Below, one piece after another: positions 8,092-18,700 of a stretch of DNA of 64,000 nt (position 1 is its first letter; each line of letters begins with the position of its first letter). The stretch lies in NCBI GenBank assembly GCA_023428695.1, contig JAEYWY010000028.1, forward strand, positions 310,001 through 374,000, given 5' to 3'. Position numbers and translations under genes: made by a program. The notes beneath the pieces were generated by a model. That model saw only the letters and a list, made by a program, of their open reading frames with translations, had not been told where the DNA came from and ran no database searches. Source of the stretch: Bacteroidota bacterium. GTDB taxonomy: Bacteria; Bacteroidota; Bacteroidia; Cytophagales; Cyclobacteriaceae.

Positions 8092-10491
8092 TTAAACTCT
8101 GTTTGTTCTGGCATACAGCTTTTTCCTGAACCCAAGAGAAGGGAAGCGGTGAGAACCGGACGTCATCCGGGGACCCTCACCGTCCCGACTCAACCAAAAA
8201 ACCAAATCGTTGTGCTGATCATTATCAGAGGGCCAGTGTATTTCTTTTTGGAACAAACTATGATGGTGACGATGATTCAGATCGTTTCTGAAGTTCAGTT
8301 TCACCAACACAACCTCTTCAATATTGTTATCACCTTCACGGATTCGAAGAAACCGGTTTGGTTTGACTTCCCTGAAAACCTGCTTATCACCCGGATGCCA
8401 TTGAATTTCGATCTCATCAATAATCGATGCGGCGCCAATACCGATTTCCTTCCTCAACGGTGACGCACCAAAACTTCCTCCTGAATTAACGTCTCTGTAA
8501 ATATGGCGAGTCTCGCCGTTTTCGTTTACCGTGATCTTTATCCTCGCACCAACTCCGAATCGGTTTGTTTTCGTACCCTCCAGTTCCAGAGAAACCCAGT
8601 TGTTGCGTGTATCCTGTCCGGGATTCACATAAAAAGCGCTATGAAAAGCATCGCCTTTATACGCGCCGCCCATTTCAATATAAATATCCTGATCGCCGTC
8701 GTTATCGATATCCGCAAAAGAGATTCCGTGCCCTTTCTGCAAATGACCAACCCGCGCCTGAGTAGTAACATCGAGAAATTTCTTTCCTTTCTGATTATAG
8801 AATAGCTTATTAGGTACAATAGATTCCATTTCGGGATTGCCGGTCCCAAGGTAAACGTCAGGATAGCCGTCATTATCGATATCACCGAAGTTCGCCCCCA
8901 TCGCAAAGGCCTTGTCGACCAACCCAACTTCGCTGGAAACATTTGTAAAAGTACCGTCGTGATTATTCCTGTATAGGATGGGCGCTCCCGGCACACCGGT
9001 AGAAATGCCAAGTGCGTCTGCTGCAGAGTAGGAAGATATGGGCAAGTCGTTGGTGAAATCACCGAGGAACAGGTCGAGCCATCCATCGTTGTCGTAATCC
9101 CAGAACCACGTTGGAAATGTGCGGGAATTCCCCGCCTGGAGACCCGCTCCGTCGGTCACATCATCAAACAAAGGTACTGTTCCAGAGACCCCTTTGTTTT
9201 GTAATAAAAATACTTTTCCCGACAAAGACGTAGCAAAAATATCCTGCCAGCCGTCGTTGTTGTAGTCGCCTGACGTTACACCCTTTACAAAACCAATGAT
9301 ATCGCAATGGGCCTCCTTTGCTACTTCGGTGAAACTTCTGCCTTTATTGTTGATGTACAGTTCGGCGGGATGCACCCCGGAGGATGAATTCCCCTCCCAC
9401 GATTCATTACCAATAAACACATCCAGCCACCCGTCGTTATTGAAGTCATTCCATGTTGCAGTCTGACTCGGATGGAAAGAAAGCAAACCAGTCTCCTTCG
9501 TCACATCCGTGAACGTTCCATTCCCATTATTCCGCAACAGCGAATTGGGTTGCCTTCCATAGTTGCCACGAAGCCACGCGCCACGCAAAACAAAGATGTC
9601 TTTGAAACCATCGTTGTTGTAATCAACCTGCAACAGGTTTAGCCCGCCAGTGAGTTGATTTAACCTTGAGCTTTCTGACCTATCGGTGAACGTTCCATCC
9701 TTGTTGTTCTCGAAGTAATGCATCGGTTCGCCCAACCCCCATGCGGAGGTGACGATATCGAGATAACCATCATTATTGAAATCATCGACTATACAGCCCC
9801 CGGCCATGTTGTTCACATCCAGCGATAACGGTGCCGCCAAATTTTCGAAAGGGTTGATAACGGCAGAAGAACCTGCGTCAGTGTTGTTTGTCTCCAGTCC
9901 CGGGATCAGTTGTGATTCGGACAATGCCTCCGGGTACAAGTCGAGGGTCATGGCGGCGATGTTCAGAAGCCATTTATATTCCAGGTTGTCCGGAAATTCT
10001 GTTAACAACTCCTGGTATACCCGCATCGCATTGCGGGATCCGTCGGGAAGCTTGTGAATCCCTGTGCCGCGAATTGGAAAAATGCACGTCTCGCCTGTAT
10101 GGTTGGCTATACAGTTTGCGCGTTCTCCATTGCGAAAATAAGCGAGGCCGAGTAATTCCTTAATCTTACGCATGCCCAGGATTTGCTTCTCTTCAATCAA
10201 CAAAAGTTGGGGCTCAAGCACTTCAATCGCTTCTGCTTCACGGCCAAGGGCAATAAGTGCGCGCGCCTTGTCGGCACTGAGCCGCATTACATCCTGATAA
10301 CCGTTCGCAGCATTGATAAGGGAATCGTAGTAGTCAACATGCGCATCCGGTGCGTACATGTTATCCGGCTGGTGATACCGTTTTTCTTCGGCCTGAAGAA
10401 TAGATATCATTTCCCGATGCGAGGACTCGCCCGGACTGCAGGCACCGAGCAGAACACCCGGAAAAAATATGACTAAATACATGCTCCTCAT
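8092..10491 (-). CDS. FG-GAP/VCBS repeat lipoprotein with TPR-like N-terminus and ASPIC/UnbV domain (CRTAC1 family)
   Basis: Surface or periplasmic lipoprotein of unknown biochemical role, common in Bacteroidota glycan loci. The lipobox LLGAC puts the lipidated Cys at residue 18. Residues about 50-200 are helical and TPR-like (ARALIALGREAEAIEVL). From about 225 to 640 there are many integrin-like calcium-binding repeats of the DFNNDGYLDI type. An ASPIC/UnbV domain follows at about 645-725 (FGVGARIKITV, EIEIQWHPGDKQ). A further stretch of about 70 residues after this domain (NHRHHH, then Trp/Arg-rich sequence) resembles no known tail and could reflect a late frameshift. The start lies 2 bases after the stop of the upstream paralogue, so the two are translationally coupled. 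Confidence 0.88.
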   Translation of the reverse strand: MRSMYLVIFFPGVLLGACSPGESSHREMISILQAEEKRYHQPDNMYAPDAHVDYYDSLINAANGYQDVMRLSADKARALIALGREAEAIEVLEPQLLLIEEKQILGMRKIKELLGLAYFRNGERANCIANHTGETCIFPIRGTGIHKLPDGSRNAMRVYQELLTEFPDNLEYKWLLNIAAMTLDLYPEALSESQLIPGLETNNTDAGSSAVINPFENLAAPLSLDVNNMAGGCIVDDFNNDGYLDIVTSAWGLGEPMHYFENNKDGTFTDRSESSRLNQLTGGLNLLQVDYNNDGFKDIFVLRGAWLRGNYGRQPNSLLRNNGNGTFTDVTKETGLLSFHPSQTATWNDFNNDGWLDVFIGNESWEGNSSSGVHPAELYINNKGRSFTEVAKEAHCDIIGFVKGVTSGDYNNDGWQDIFATSLSGKVFLLQNKGVSGTVPLFDDVTDGAGLQAGNSRTFPTWFWDYDNDGWLDLFLGDFTNDLPISSYSAADALGISTGVPGAPILYRNNHDGTFTNVSSEVGLVDKAFAMGANFGDIDNDGYPDVYLGTGNPEMESIVPNKLFYNQKGKKFLDVTTQARVGHLQKGHGISFADIDNDGDQDIYIEMGGAYKGDAFHSAFYVNPGQDTRNNWVSLELEGTKTNRFGVGARIKITVNENGETRHIYRDVNSGGSFGASPLRKEIGIGAASIIDEIEIQWHPGDKQVFREVKPNRFLRIREGDNNIEEVVLVKLNFRNDLNHRHHHSLFQKEIHWPSDNDQHNDLVFWLSRDGEGPRMTSGSHRFPSLGFRKKLYARTNRV

Positions 10492-10493
10492 CC

Positions 10494-13400
10494 CTACAAA
10501 GCAGTTTTCGCTTTGGTCTTATTCTCTCCATTGCGCCTTAAGGTGACGCGTTGTGTGTTCTCGTCTGATACAACGGCCCGGCTGGATGACGAAAGGTATC
10601 CGCTGCCATAATAGAATTCTTTTTTCCTCTTTGCTCCATCGCCTAATTCAACAATACAATAATCATCGAGCGCTCCTGCCCTGGTTATGGCTGTCGCAGT
10701 CGAGCGCGCACGATCATTGCGTCGATATATTTTCAGGCTATCTCTGTTTTGTGTCGCTATGAACAGTTCTTCGCCATTGGCCGCAACAAGTGACGCAAGT
10801 GCCTTGGCATCACCGTCCACAAAATATCCCGACTCGGAAACAGACTTTGTCCTGAAGTTGCCGCCACCATCGCCAAGAAGACAGTTTCCGATGCCTGCAT
10901 CATAGTAGCCTGTAAGCACTTCGGATGCATATGAATTTCCTATTGATAAAATGTCAAGATTCCCATCACGGTTCACATCCGTGATACTGATTCCAAACAT
11001 GGGCGCGAACTGCGCTTCCGCCGGTAATGACTTGATGCTAAACTCTCCCTGACCGTTGTTTTGAAGATAAACAGATTGGAACATCGTACTTTTCAACACA
11101 AGAGCATCTTTGAGTTTCTCCGCGGGGAAGATATCTTTCAACTGCATCGTACCATACAATGAATATCGTTGAAGCACAAATTTCAGCGGTGCGAGCTGAC
11201 TCGTCATCATTTCTCTGGGATGAACAGGGTATTCTTTCCCTTGAATGTAACGACATAGGATCGCATCCATAGAGCCATTCCCGTCAAAATCCTTTGCTGC
11301 TACGGAGACAGGTTCCTCCGGTGAAGCTTTGTAAATCGAATTCAAACCAAGGTTTCCGGCGACATAGTCAATATCTCCGTCGTTGTCGAAATCACCACCC
11401 GCGATACTGTTCCACCAGCCTGTTGTACCGGAGATCTCCTGCTTTGTAAAAGACTTACCCTGAGTATTAATAAAGAATGTTAATGGCATCCATTCGCCGA
11501 CAACGGCGAGATCGGTCCAGCCATCGTTGTTTATATCAGTCCACAGTGCGGCCGTCACCATACCAACATTGACAATTTCCTTCGAAAAATCTGAAATCCT
11601 GTTTTCGAAATTTCCGTTCCCGTCATTGATCAGGAGGTAACTTTCCGGAGTTTCCGGATAACGCATTGGTTTGACCCGACCGCCGACGAACAGATCCAGA
11701 TCGCCATCCTGGTCAAAGTCATTTGCAACGACACAACTACCACTACTCGTAATTTCAGGTAATGCTGACATGTCCAATGTAAACCTGCCTTTGCCATCGT
11801 TCCGGTAGAACCTGTCCTGATATTTTTTTACATCCAGCTTGAATTCCGAACTACCACTGACACAGTAGAGGTCGAGATCATTATCGCCATCGGCATCAAA
11901 GAGAATAATTCCCATGTCTTCACTTTCTTTTGCGGAAAGAGAATCGATACCAAAGGTTCCGTCGGTCTTTTGCAGAAATATCGTCGCGCTCTTACCGGCA
12001 GATCCACCTATAATAAAGTCATCCAGCTTGTCGCCGTTGACATCACCGACGGTGATCGCGGGACCTCCCTGGGAATGTTTGTGAGGCAATAAGAATTGAT
12101 TTTCAAGAAAGTCAACGTAGTCGGTTTCCTTGTGCTTATACGATATGCCCAGGGCTGAATGAGCTGACGTCAGAATCGCGGCAGGCCGTGTCGTCCAACG
12201 CACATCTTCATTCGCGTCTTCCTGCTTCAAGGCGAGGATTTGATTAACATCGACGTTTCTCAACACCTGTTGTTTTCCCCCGGGCCAGGCCACGCGAACA
12301 GAGTCGATCGTTCCGGAGGGCACCTTACCCAACCCAAAATGCTCAACATTCTCAACAGTTGATTTATATCCTCTTATGGTTTGGTGTTCGGCATAATGAA
12401 CAGCGCCTCTGTTATACACCCAGATTTTTGCTCCAAATCCGTGCATGTTTCCTTTTGCGCCGGTCAGCTTGATCCTGAGAAATGCATTTTCATTTTCTTT
12501 CTTACTCCCGGCCGTGATAAGACTGTTACGATAGACAAATGCTTTGCTGTTGATGTTGTTGGTTACAAGATCCAGATCGCCATCGTTGTCAAAGTCGGCA
12601 TACGCTGCGCCGTTCGAGTACGAAGGCTGATCCAATCCCCATTCAGCAGCCTTGTCTGTGAATGTCAGGTCACCATTATTCCGAAAAAGAAAGTTGGGCT
12701 TGTCGACTCCCGGGAGTTTTTCAATTTCCTGGCGAATCATTTTCATGCGGTTCTTGTCGGTGGTGAACAGCGCGAGTTCTTTTCCGTACGCAATGAAATC
12801 CTGATCTGTTACATCCTTGCGGTACCCGTTGCCGACAAACAAATCACGATATCCGTCGTTGTCAAAATCCGCCAGCAAACTACTCCAACTCCAGTCTGTC
12901 GCATAAATTCCCGAGTAGAAACCTATATCGCTGAATGTGTTGTTGCCGTTATTAAGCTGTAACACATTCCTGATAAACTGGTATTCGTATCCTTTTTCAC
13001 GAAACAATTTGAAACTGTTAAAGGCAATTGTTGAGAACATCGTTTTTTGCCGAAGGTTGTCATCTGGAAGCATATCCAGAACAACAATGTCATTCAAGCC
13101 GTCATTGTTGATGTCAGCCATATCAATACCCATACCGTTTTGTTCCTGATGTTTCGTCATTGAACGGATGCTATTGACAAATTTTCCGTCACCGGAATTA
13201 ATGTACAGGTGGTCGTTCGACATGAAATCATTGGCGCAGTAAAGATCCGGGTAGCCGTCGCCGTTGATGTCGTTCACGACGATACCGAGTCCCCAACCTT
13301 CGGCCTGCACGCCGACTTCTGCGGAAACGTCTTTGAATACCGGTACCCCGTCAACAAGACCATCGTTTCGATAGAATCTGTCGACACTTTTTCCTGTACC

Positions 13401-14072
13401 ATTATTTTTTAATCCAATAATCTGGTTACGGTTGTATGTTTCAAGTGCATTTGTGAGCATGTACATGTCCAAATCGCCATCGAGGTCAAAATCGAGAAAA
13501 GCTGCCTGCGTTGCGTAGCCCAAATCGGCAAGTCCGACTTTTTCCGCTACTTCTTCAAATGTGGGAATACCATCGCTGCCAATTCCTTTATTCAGGAATA
13601 ACAGATTAGGAACGGAAGGTTTATCTGGATGTGGCTGGATTGTCGATACATAGATATCGAGCAGTCCATCCTGATTGATATCAACCATTGATACACCGGT
13701 GCACCATAAGGTTGTGGTCAGCGAAGCCGTCGCTGTAATGTCTTCAAATTTAAAGTCGCCTCTGTTAAGGTACAGCGCGCTTGAAACCATATTCCCGGCA
13801 AAAAAAATGTCTGTTAACCCGTCATTATTTACGTCGCCAACGCCAAGGCCCGCGCCGTTGTAGATGTATTCAAACGTCATCACGTTGAAGCTATCGGATT
13901 CGATGATGTCGTTACTGAACGTTATGCTTGTTTCCGTGGATGGAAGTAGATCAAATAACCTATCAGGTTCTTTTGAATTGCACGCCCAGGTGATTGACAC
14001 CAGGGCGACCAGGATTAGAAAATATTGAATAAAACGGACTCTATTTTCTTTGGCGGAACGGCACTTCTTCAT
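10494..14072 (-). CDS. Large FG-GAP/VCBS repeat lipoprotein with ASPIC/UnbV domain (CRTAC1 family)
   Basis: Large outer-membrane-anchored repeat protein that follows SusD. Many Bacteroidota loci carry such a protein, and a surface glycan-binding role is a common guess but not proven. I start at ATG 14072 (1192 residues; ATG 14081 is possible). The longer frame from 14162 would begin inside the terminator hairpin after susD, and the signal (FLILVALVSITWAC, lipidated Cys31) starts only here. FG-GAP repeats (DVNNDGLTDIFFAGN, DFDNDGDLDLVTNN) fill about 60-500. An ASPIC/UnbV domain covers about 525-605 (FGAKIWVYNRG, VAWPGGKQQVL). A second repeat block runs to about 1110. It is a longer paralogue of the next gene. 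Confidence 0.88.
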   Translation of the reverse strand: MKKCRSAKENRVRFIQYFLILVALVSITWACNSKEPDRLFDLLPSTETSITFSNDIIESDSFNVMTFEYIYNGAGLGVGDVNNDGLTDIFFAGNMVSSALYLNRGDFKFEDITATASLTTTLWCTGVSMVDINQDGLLDIYVSTIQPHPDKPSVPNLLFLNKGIGSDGIPTFEEVAEKVGLADLGYATQAAFLDFDLDGDLDMYMLTNALETYNRNQIIGLKNNGTGKSVDRFYRNDGLVDGVPVFKDVSAEVGVQAEGWGLGIVVNDINGDGYPDLYCANDFMSNDHLYINSGDGKFVNSIRSMTKHQEQNGMGIDMADINNDGLNDIVVLDMLPDDNLRQKTMFSTIAFNSFKLFREKGYEYQFIRNVLQLNNGNNTFSDIGFYSGIYATDWSWSSLLADFDNDGYRDLFVGNGYRKDVTDQDFIAYGKELALFTTDKNRMKMIRQEIEKLPGVDKPNFLFRNNGDLTFTDKAAEWGLDQPSYSNGAAYADFDNDGDLDLVTNNINSKAFVYRNSLITAGSKKENENAFLRIKLTGAKGNMHGFGAKIWVYNRGAVHYAEHQTIRGYKSTVENVEHFGLGKVPSGTIDSVRVAWPGGKQQVLRNVDVNQILALKQEDANEDVRWTTRPAAILTSAHSALGISYKHKETDYVDFLENQFLLPHKHSQGGPAITVGDVNGDKLDDFIIGGSAGKSATIFLQKTDGTFGIDSLSAKESEDMGIILFDADGDNDLDLYCVSGSSEFKLDVKKYQDRFYRNDGKGRFTLDMSALPEITSSGSCVVANDFDQDGDLDLFVGGRVKPMRYPETPESYLLINDGNGNFENRISDFSKEIVNVGMVTAALWTDINNDGWTDLAVVGEWMPLTFFINTQGKSFTKQEISGTTGWWNSIAGGDFDNDGDIDYVAGNLGLNSIYKASPEEPVSVAAKDFDGNGSMDAILCRYIQGKEYPVHPREMMTSQLAPLKFVLQRYSLYGTMQLKDIFPAEKLKDALVLKSTMFQSVYLQNNGQGEFSIKSLPAEAQFAPMFGISITDVNRDGNLDILSIGNSYASEVLTGYYDAGIGNCLLGDGGGNFRTKSVSESGYFVDGDAKALASLVAANGEELFIATQNRDSLKIYRRNDRARSTATAITRAGALDDYCIVELGDGAKRKKEFYYGSGYLSSSSRAVVSDENTQRVTLRRNGENKTKAKTAL

Positions 14073-14116
14073 CACTGGCATAGAGTACTGATAGGTCTGC
14101 AATAGGTTGTAAATAA

Positions 14117-14147
14117 GAGGGAGGAGCCGAGGGTTCGCTCCTCCCTC
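14117..14147 (-). terminator. Hairpin between susD and the UnbV genes (terminator or attenuator)
   Basis: Perfect 11-base inverted repeat, GAGGGAGGAGC at 14117-14127 and GCTCCTCCCTC at 14137-14147, with a 9-base loop. On the minus strand it is followed by TTATTTAC. It lies just past the susD stop and before the start of the next gene at 14072. It could make susCD transcripts more abundant than the downstream enzyme genes. Confidence 0.75.
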
Positions 14148-14165
14148 AAGAGAAAATATCAAATT

Positions 14166-15677
14166 TTACCATCCCGGGTTCTGATCCCCCTGTGTAAGGA
14201 CAGCATTGCCGTCTATTTCCTGCTGCGGTATTGGCGCAAGCAAGTGCTTAGGAGCGATGTAAGAGATTGGCTCGGGAATGATGGTCGGAATCTTTCCGAG
14301 TTGGCGCCAACGAAGAATGTCTCTGTTCCGGATTTGTTCCCCCGCGAGTTCAACCCGACGTTCATGAACAATTGCGCGAAACACTTCGTCCGGGCTATCC
14401 ACCGGATAATTTGCTGTCGGATATGGAGGCATCGCCACACCTACTCTGGATCTGACTTCGTTGAGGAGGTCGATCGCTTCGGCGTCTTGGTTCAATGCGT
14501 TTTTCACTTCAGCCATGTTAAGGAGCACCTCGGCATAGCGCATTACTCTCATGTTGATACCTGACCTCTGGTCTTCATTCTCGGCTTTATAGATTTTCTG
14601 GTACTTCTTCCAGCCCCAGTTTTCCAGTACGGCATTACCATTGTTGTAGGTGTCACCGATGAAATAGAATGAGTCGCTGTATCTCGGGTCGTCCTTCGGA
14701 TCGCCATCATCTTCCATTTCGTATTCAGCGAGCAGTGAGTTTGAGGGAATCAGGTTCCTCCATGCGTTGGGTCCGTACTCCTGCCCGCGGAATGTTACTT
14801 CGGTGCTGGTTCCCTGTCCTGAGGCATCCCAGCTGGATCCACCATTTGCTTCCGTGAAGGCAACTTCAAACAATGATTCCGCATTGAACTCCTGTTCCTC
14901 ACGGAAGTTTTCAATGTATGGAACGTTCTGCCATCCGCTGAATACATTGCTGCTGATGATTGACTGCAAGAGCGGTTCGGCAAGGTTGTAATTACCTCTC
15001 TGCATATGCACACGAGCGAGAAGGTTTTGCGCTGCTTCTTTGCCGGCACGTCCTTCGTTACCGCCTTCATACACTGATTTCGAAGGAAGATTTGAAATCG
15101 CATCCTCAAGATCTGAGATTATGAATGCATATATCTCGTCAACGGTCGCTCTTCCTTTGTCTTCCCCTACAGCCTTGGCGTACGTGTCCACAAGTGGAAC
15201 TCCGCCCCAAACGACCACAAGATCAAAATAAGCCAATGCTCTGAGGAATTTCGCTTCTCCAACGACACGAAGCTTCAAATCCGATGAAACGGATTCAGGA
15301 GCGAGCGGAACATTTTCGATCACCTGGTTGGCCTGGTGAATAAGTCGGTACCATCCGCGCCACACCTGCATAAGAACGCCATTGGATGCATCGTGATTGC
15401 CACCTAACAATTGCGCCCGATGGGTTTCAAGCTGACCTCCGCCTGATTGCACGTCATCACCGCGCATATCATGAAGGAAGAAGTACTCCCTGCAGAAAAG
15501 GTCCAGACTCTGCAAGCTTGAGTATGCAGCATTAACGGCACTTACAATCTGATCATCGGTTTTGTAGAACGAATCAGCCGTAAACTCATTCGGGTTGAGC
15601 TTGTCCAGAACGCTGTCGTTACACGACATTGTAAAGGCCAGCATCCCGATCACTGATAATATGATTTTTCTTTTCAT
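14166..15677 (-). CDS. SusD/RagB-type nutrient-binding outer membrane lipoprotein
   Basis: Surface lipoprotein that caps the SusC transporter and binds the glycan. It has 503 residues, with lipobox FTMSC and lipidated Cys19. The N-terminus shows the typical LDKLNPNEFTADSFYKTDDQ sequence, followed by the all-helical TPR-like fold. Family-typical features near the C-terminus are RVMRYAEVLLNMAEV, LLNEVRSRVGV and VHERRVELAGEQIRNRDILRW. It starts 33 bases after the end of the paired susC, the usual susCD arrangement. A strong hairpin follows at 14117-14147. The substrate is inferred from the esterase and GH43 genes of the same locus (decorated xylan). Confidence 0.95.
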   Translation of the reverse strand: MKRKIILSVIGMLAFTMSCNDSVLDKLNPNEFTADSFYKTDDQIVSAVNAAYSSLQSLDLFCREYFFLHDMRGDDVQSGGGQLETHRAQLLGGNHDASNGVLMQVWRGWYRLIHQANQVIENVPLAPESVSSDLKLRVVGEAKFLRALAYFDLVVVWGGVPLVDTYAKAVGEDKGRATVDEIYAFIISDLEDAISNLPSKSVYEGGNEGRAGKEAAQNLLARVHMQRGNYNLAEPLLQSIISSNVFSGWQNVPYIENFREEQEFNAESLFEVAFTEANGGSSWDASGQGTSTEVTFRGQEYGPNAWRNLIPSNSLLAEYEMEDDGDPKDDPRYSDSFYFIGDTYNNGNAVLENWGWKKYQKIYKAENEDQRSGINMRVMRYAEVLLNMAEVKNALNQDAEAIDLLNEVRSRVGVAMPPYPTANYPVDSPDEVFRAIVHERRVELAGEQIRNRDILRWRQLGKIPTIIPEPISYIAPKHLLAPIPQQEIDGNAVLTQGDQNPGW

Positions 15678-15710
15678 TGCAATACGTATTAATAGTTCGA
15701 TGAGCCTCTT

Positions 15711-18700
15711 TTAAAATCCTACCTGCAATCCAACCACAATACTGCGTGCCTGCGGGAACTGTCCATAGTCGATACCAGATGTCAAACCATTGGTGCCTGC
15801 GTTTCTGTTTCCGATCTCAGGATCAAAACCACCTTCGTATTTGGTGATTGTCAACAGGTTTTGCATTGTTGTATAAATCCTGAGTCTGTTAATCGTATTT
15901 TTCGTGAAGTTCCCCGGAGACGAAATGTTGTATCCGATGGTCAGGTTCTTAACTCTGAAGTACGATCCGTCTTCGACAAAACGGTCAGAAGCCCTTGCAT
16001 TTTGGTTTGGATCCCCTGATACGGCTCTTGGAACGTTGGTGTTCGTGTTTTCAGGAGTCCATCTGTCCAGCACTGCTGTACCGGCATTAAACAATCTGGA
16101 CATACCTTCGAGATCGTATTTCACGATACTGTATATCTCGTTTCCGGAAACACCTTGCAGGAACAATGACGCATCAAATCCCTTCCAGTTCGCGGAGAAG
16201 TTTATACCGTAAGAAAAGTCAGGAAGGAAGTGGCCGATATTAACCTTGTCATCCGGATCAAGAACTCCGTCTCCATTTACATCTCTGAACCGGATATCGC
16301 CGGGACGTGCATTCCCCTGCATGCTCATGTCATCACCTTCCTGGAAAAGACCATCAACAACGTAACCATTGAAGAATCCGATCGGCTCGCCGACTTTCGT
16401 AAGTGTCAGGTTGTCACCATACCAGTCGCCCTGTGCAATGGTAGTACCTTCATCGCCCAGACTAAGAACCTCGTTCTTGATAAATGAAATGTTTCCAGAC
16501 ACTGAATACGTGAAATCACCTGTAGCTTTTTCATACCCCAGTTGAATTTCCACACCTTTGTTCTCAACCTCACCCACGTTTGCAAAAGGATTGCCATCGT
16601 AACCGAAAGAAAGCGGAATCGGACGCTGGATAATCATATCCTTTGTCTTGTTGTTGAAATATTCAACAGCCATAGTGAGCTGATTGTCCATGAGACCGAG
16701 GTCAAACCCAATGTTCGTCATGTACGTCGTTTCCCACTTCAGATTTTCGTTCGCCATTGTTCGAATGGTATAACCGGTTGCAGCGTTTCCGCCGAACCAG
16801 TAAATCTGGTTTCCTGTGATAGTTGAAATAGCAGCGTAGTCTCCACTGGAGTTATTTCCGGTGACACCATAGCTGGCGCGAAGTTTCAGATCGCTGATGA
16901 AATCGACACCGGCCATGAATGATTCTTCGCTTATACGCCATCCTGCCGATACTGCGGGGAAGTTACCCCAACGGTTTTCAGGGATGAACTTTGACGAACC
17001 ATCACGTCTGAATGAAGCGGCGACGAGATACTTGCCGTTGAACTCATAGTTCACACGACCGATATATGAGATCAGGGCAGACTCACTTTTGTTTCCGCTA
17101 AATCCAATTCTTGTCAGACCAACTGGTTCAGTGATTTCGTTAGAGATACCGTTTTCTCCATTTCCGGAAATCTGTGAGAAGTTGTTGGTCTGGCGTTCCG
17201 CAACGAGGGTAGCATTCACGGAATGGTTCCCAAAAGTCTTATCAAAAGTCAACTGGTTTGTAAGAAGCACGGAAGCGAAATGCTGACGGTTTTGATTGAT
17301 TGTCGCGGCCGGTCTGTTCGAATATCCGCCAGTGTTATAGGCAGGAAGGTGGCTTCGCTGCGTGTAATCAACGTAGTCGATACCTGCTTTGAATCTATAC
17401 GTGAGGAAATCGAACAATTTGACATCAGCATAAACATTACCGAGCAATTTCAATCGCTGCTGGTTTTGTTTATCCATCATTGCAATTCGAACCGGGTTTT
17501 CCGGGTCTGAACCGTCAACCGATTGCGCACCCCAGAAACCTCCGAAATTGTCAGGGCTATAGATTGGGAAGTACGGAGAACTTCTCAGCATATGCTGAAG
17601 CTGTGTACGACCACCCGATTGTTGTTCTATAAGGCGCTCGTCGTAAGCAGCATAAAAATTCTGACCGATCGAAACACGGTCAGAGACCTTGTGATCTGTG
17701 TTCAACCGTACATCGCCACGCTGATAGCCTGTACCAAGCATGATACCTTCCTGTTCGAAGTAGCCGAATGACGCGAAATATCTTGACGCACTCGATCCGC
17801 CTGAAAGCTCAGCCTTATGCTGTTGAATCCGGCCTGATCTGAACATAACATCCTGCCAGTCGGTTTCAGTTTGACGAAATGTCTGAGAGGTTCCCGAATG
17901 AATAGGCTGATCAAGTCCGCTTTGAATCCTGTCCGGCACACTTTCACCAACTACGCGGTCCGGGTCAGTTCCATTTGTCTCATTATAATATATATCAGCG
18001 TTTGTTAACATATCAGTCGCGAAATCGATGTACTGCTCGGTGTTTAGCACGTCGAGTTTCTTCCTCCACGGCGTTTCAACTCCATAGTAGCTGTCGACAT
18101 TCACTGTTAGCTTCTGATTTATGGAGCCGCTCTTCGTAGTAATGAGGATGACACCGTTGGAAGCCCTTGATCCATAGATGGCCGCTGCGCTGGCATCCTT
18201 CAATACTTCTACCGAAGCGATGTCCTTCGGGTTGAAACTGTTCAAGTCAGAAGTGGGGAAACCGTCAACCACGACCAGGGGGTTCGCGTTATTGATCGTT
18301 CCGATACCTCTGATGCGTACGATCGGCTGTGATCCGGGAGCCCCGTTGTTTGTTACTGTCACACCGGCCACACGTCCCTGCAACGCCTGGCCTACGCTGA
18401 CCACGGGTTGCTGACTTATTTGTTCCGACGATACAGATGAGATAGCTCCGGTAACGGATGCTCTTGCTTGTGTACCGTATCCGATGACAACCACTTCTGA
18501 GAGTGTCTCGATATCGGGCGCCAGAGAAATGTTGATCACGGTTTTGTTGCCTACCGGAATTTCCTGGGTCAGGTATCCGATGAAGGAGAAAACAAGAACG
18601 GCTTCACCGTTTTCAACCGTAATCCGATAGTTACCGTCGGTGTCAGTGGATGTTCCGCTTGTAGTTCCCTTCACTAAAACGTTGACACCTGGCATGGATT

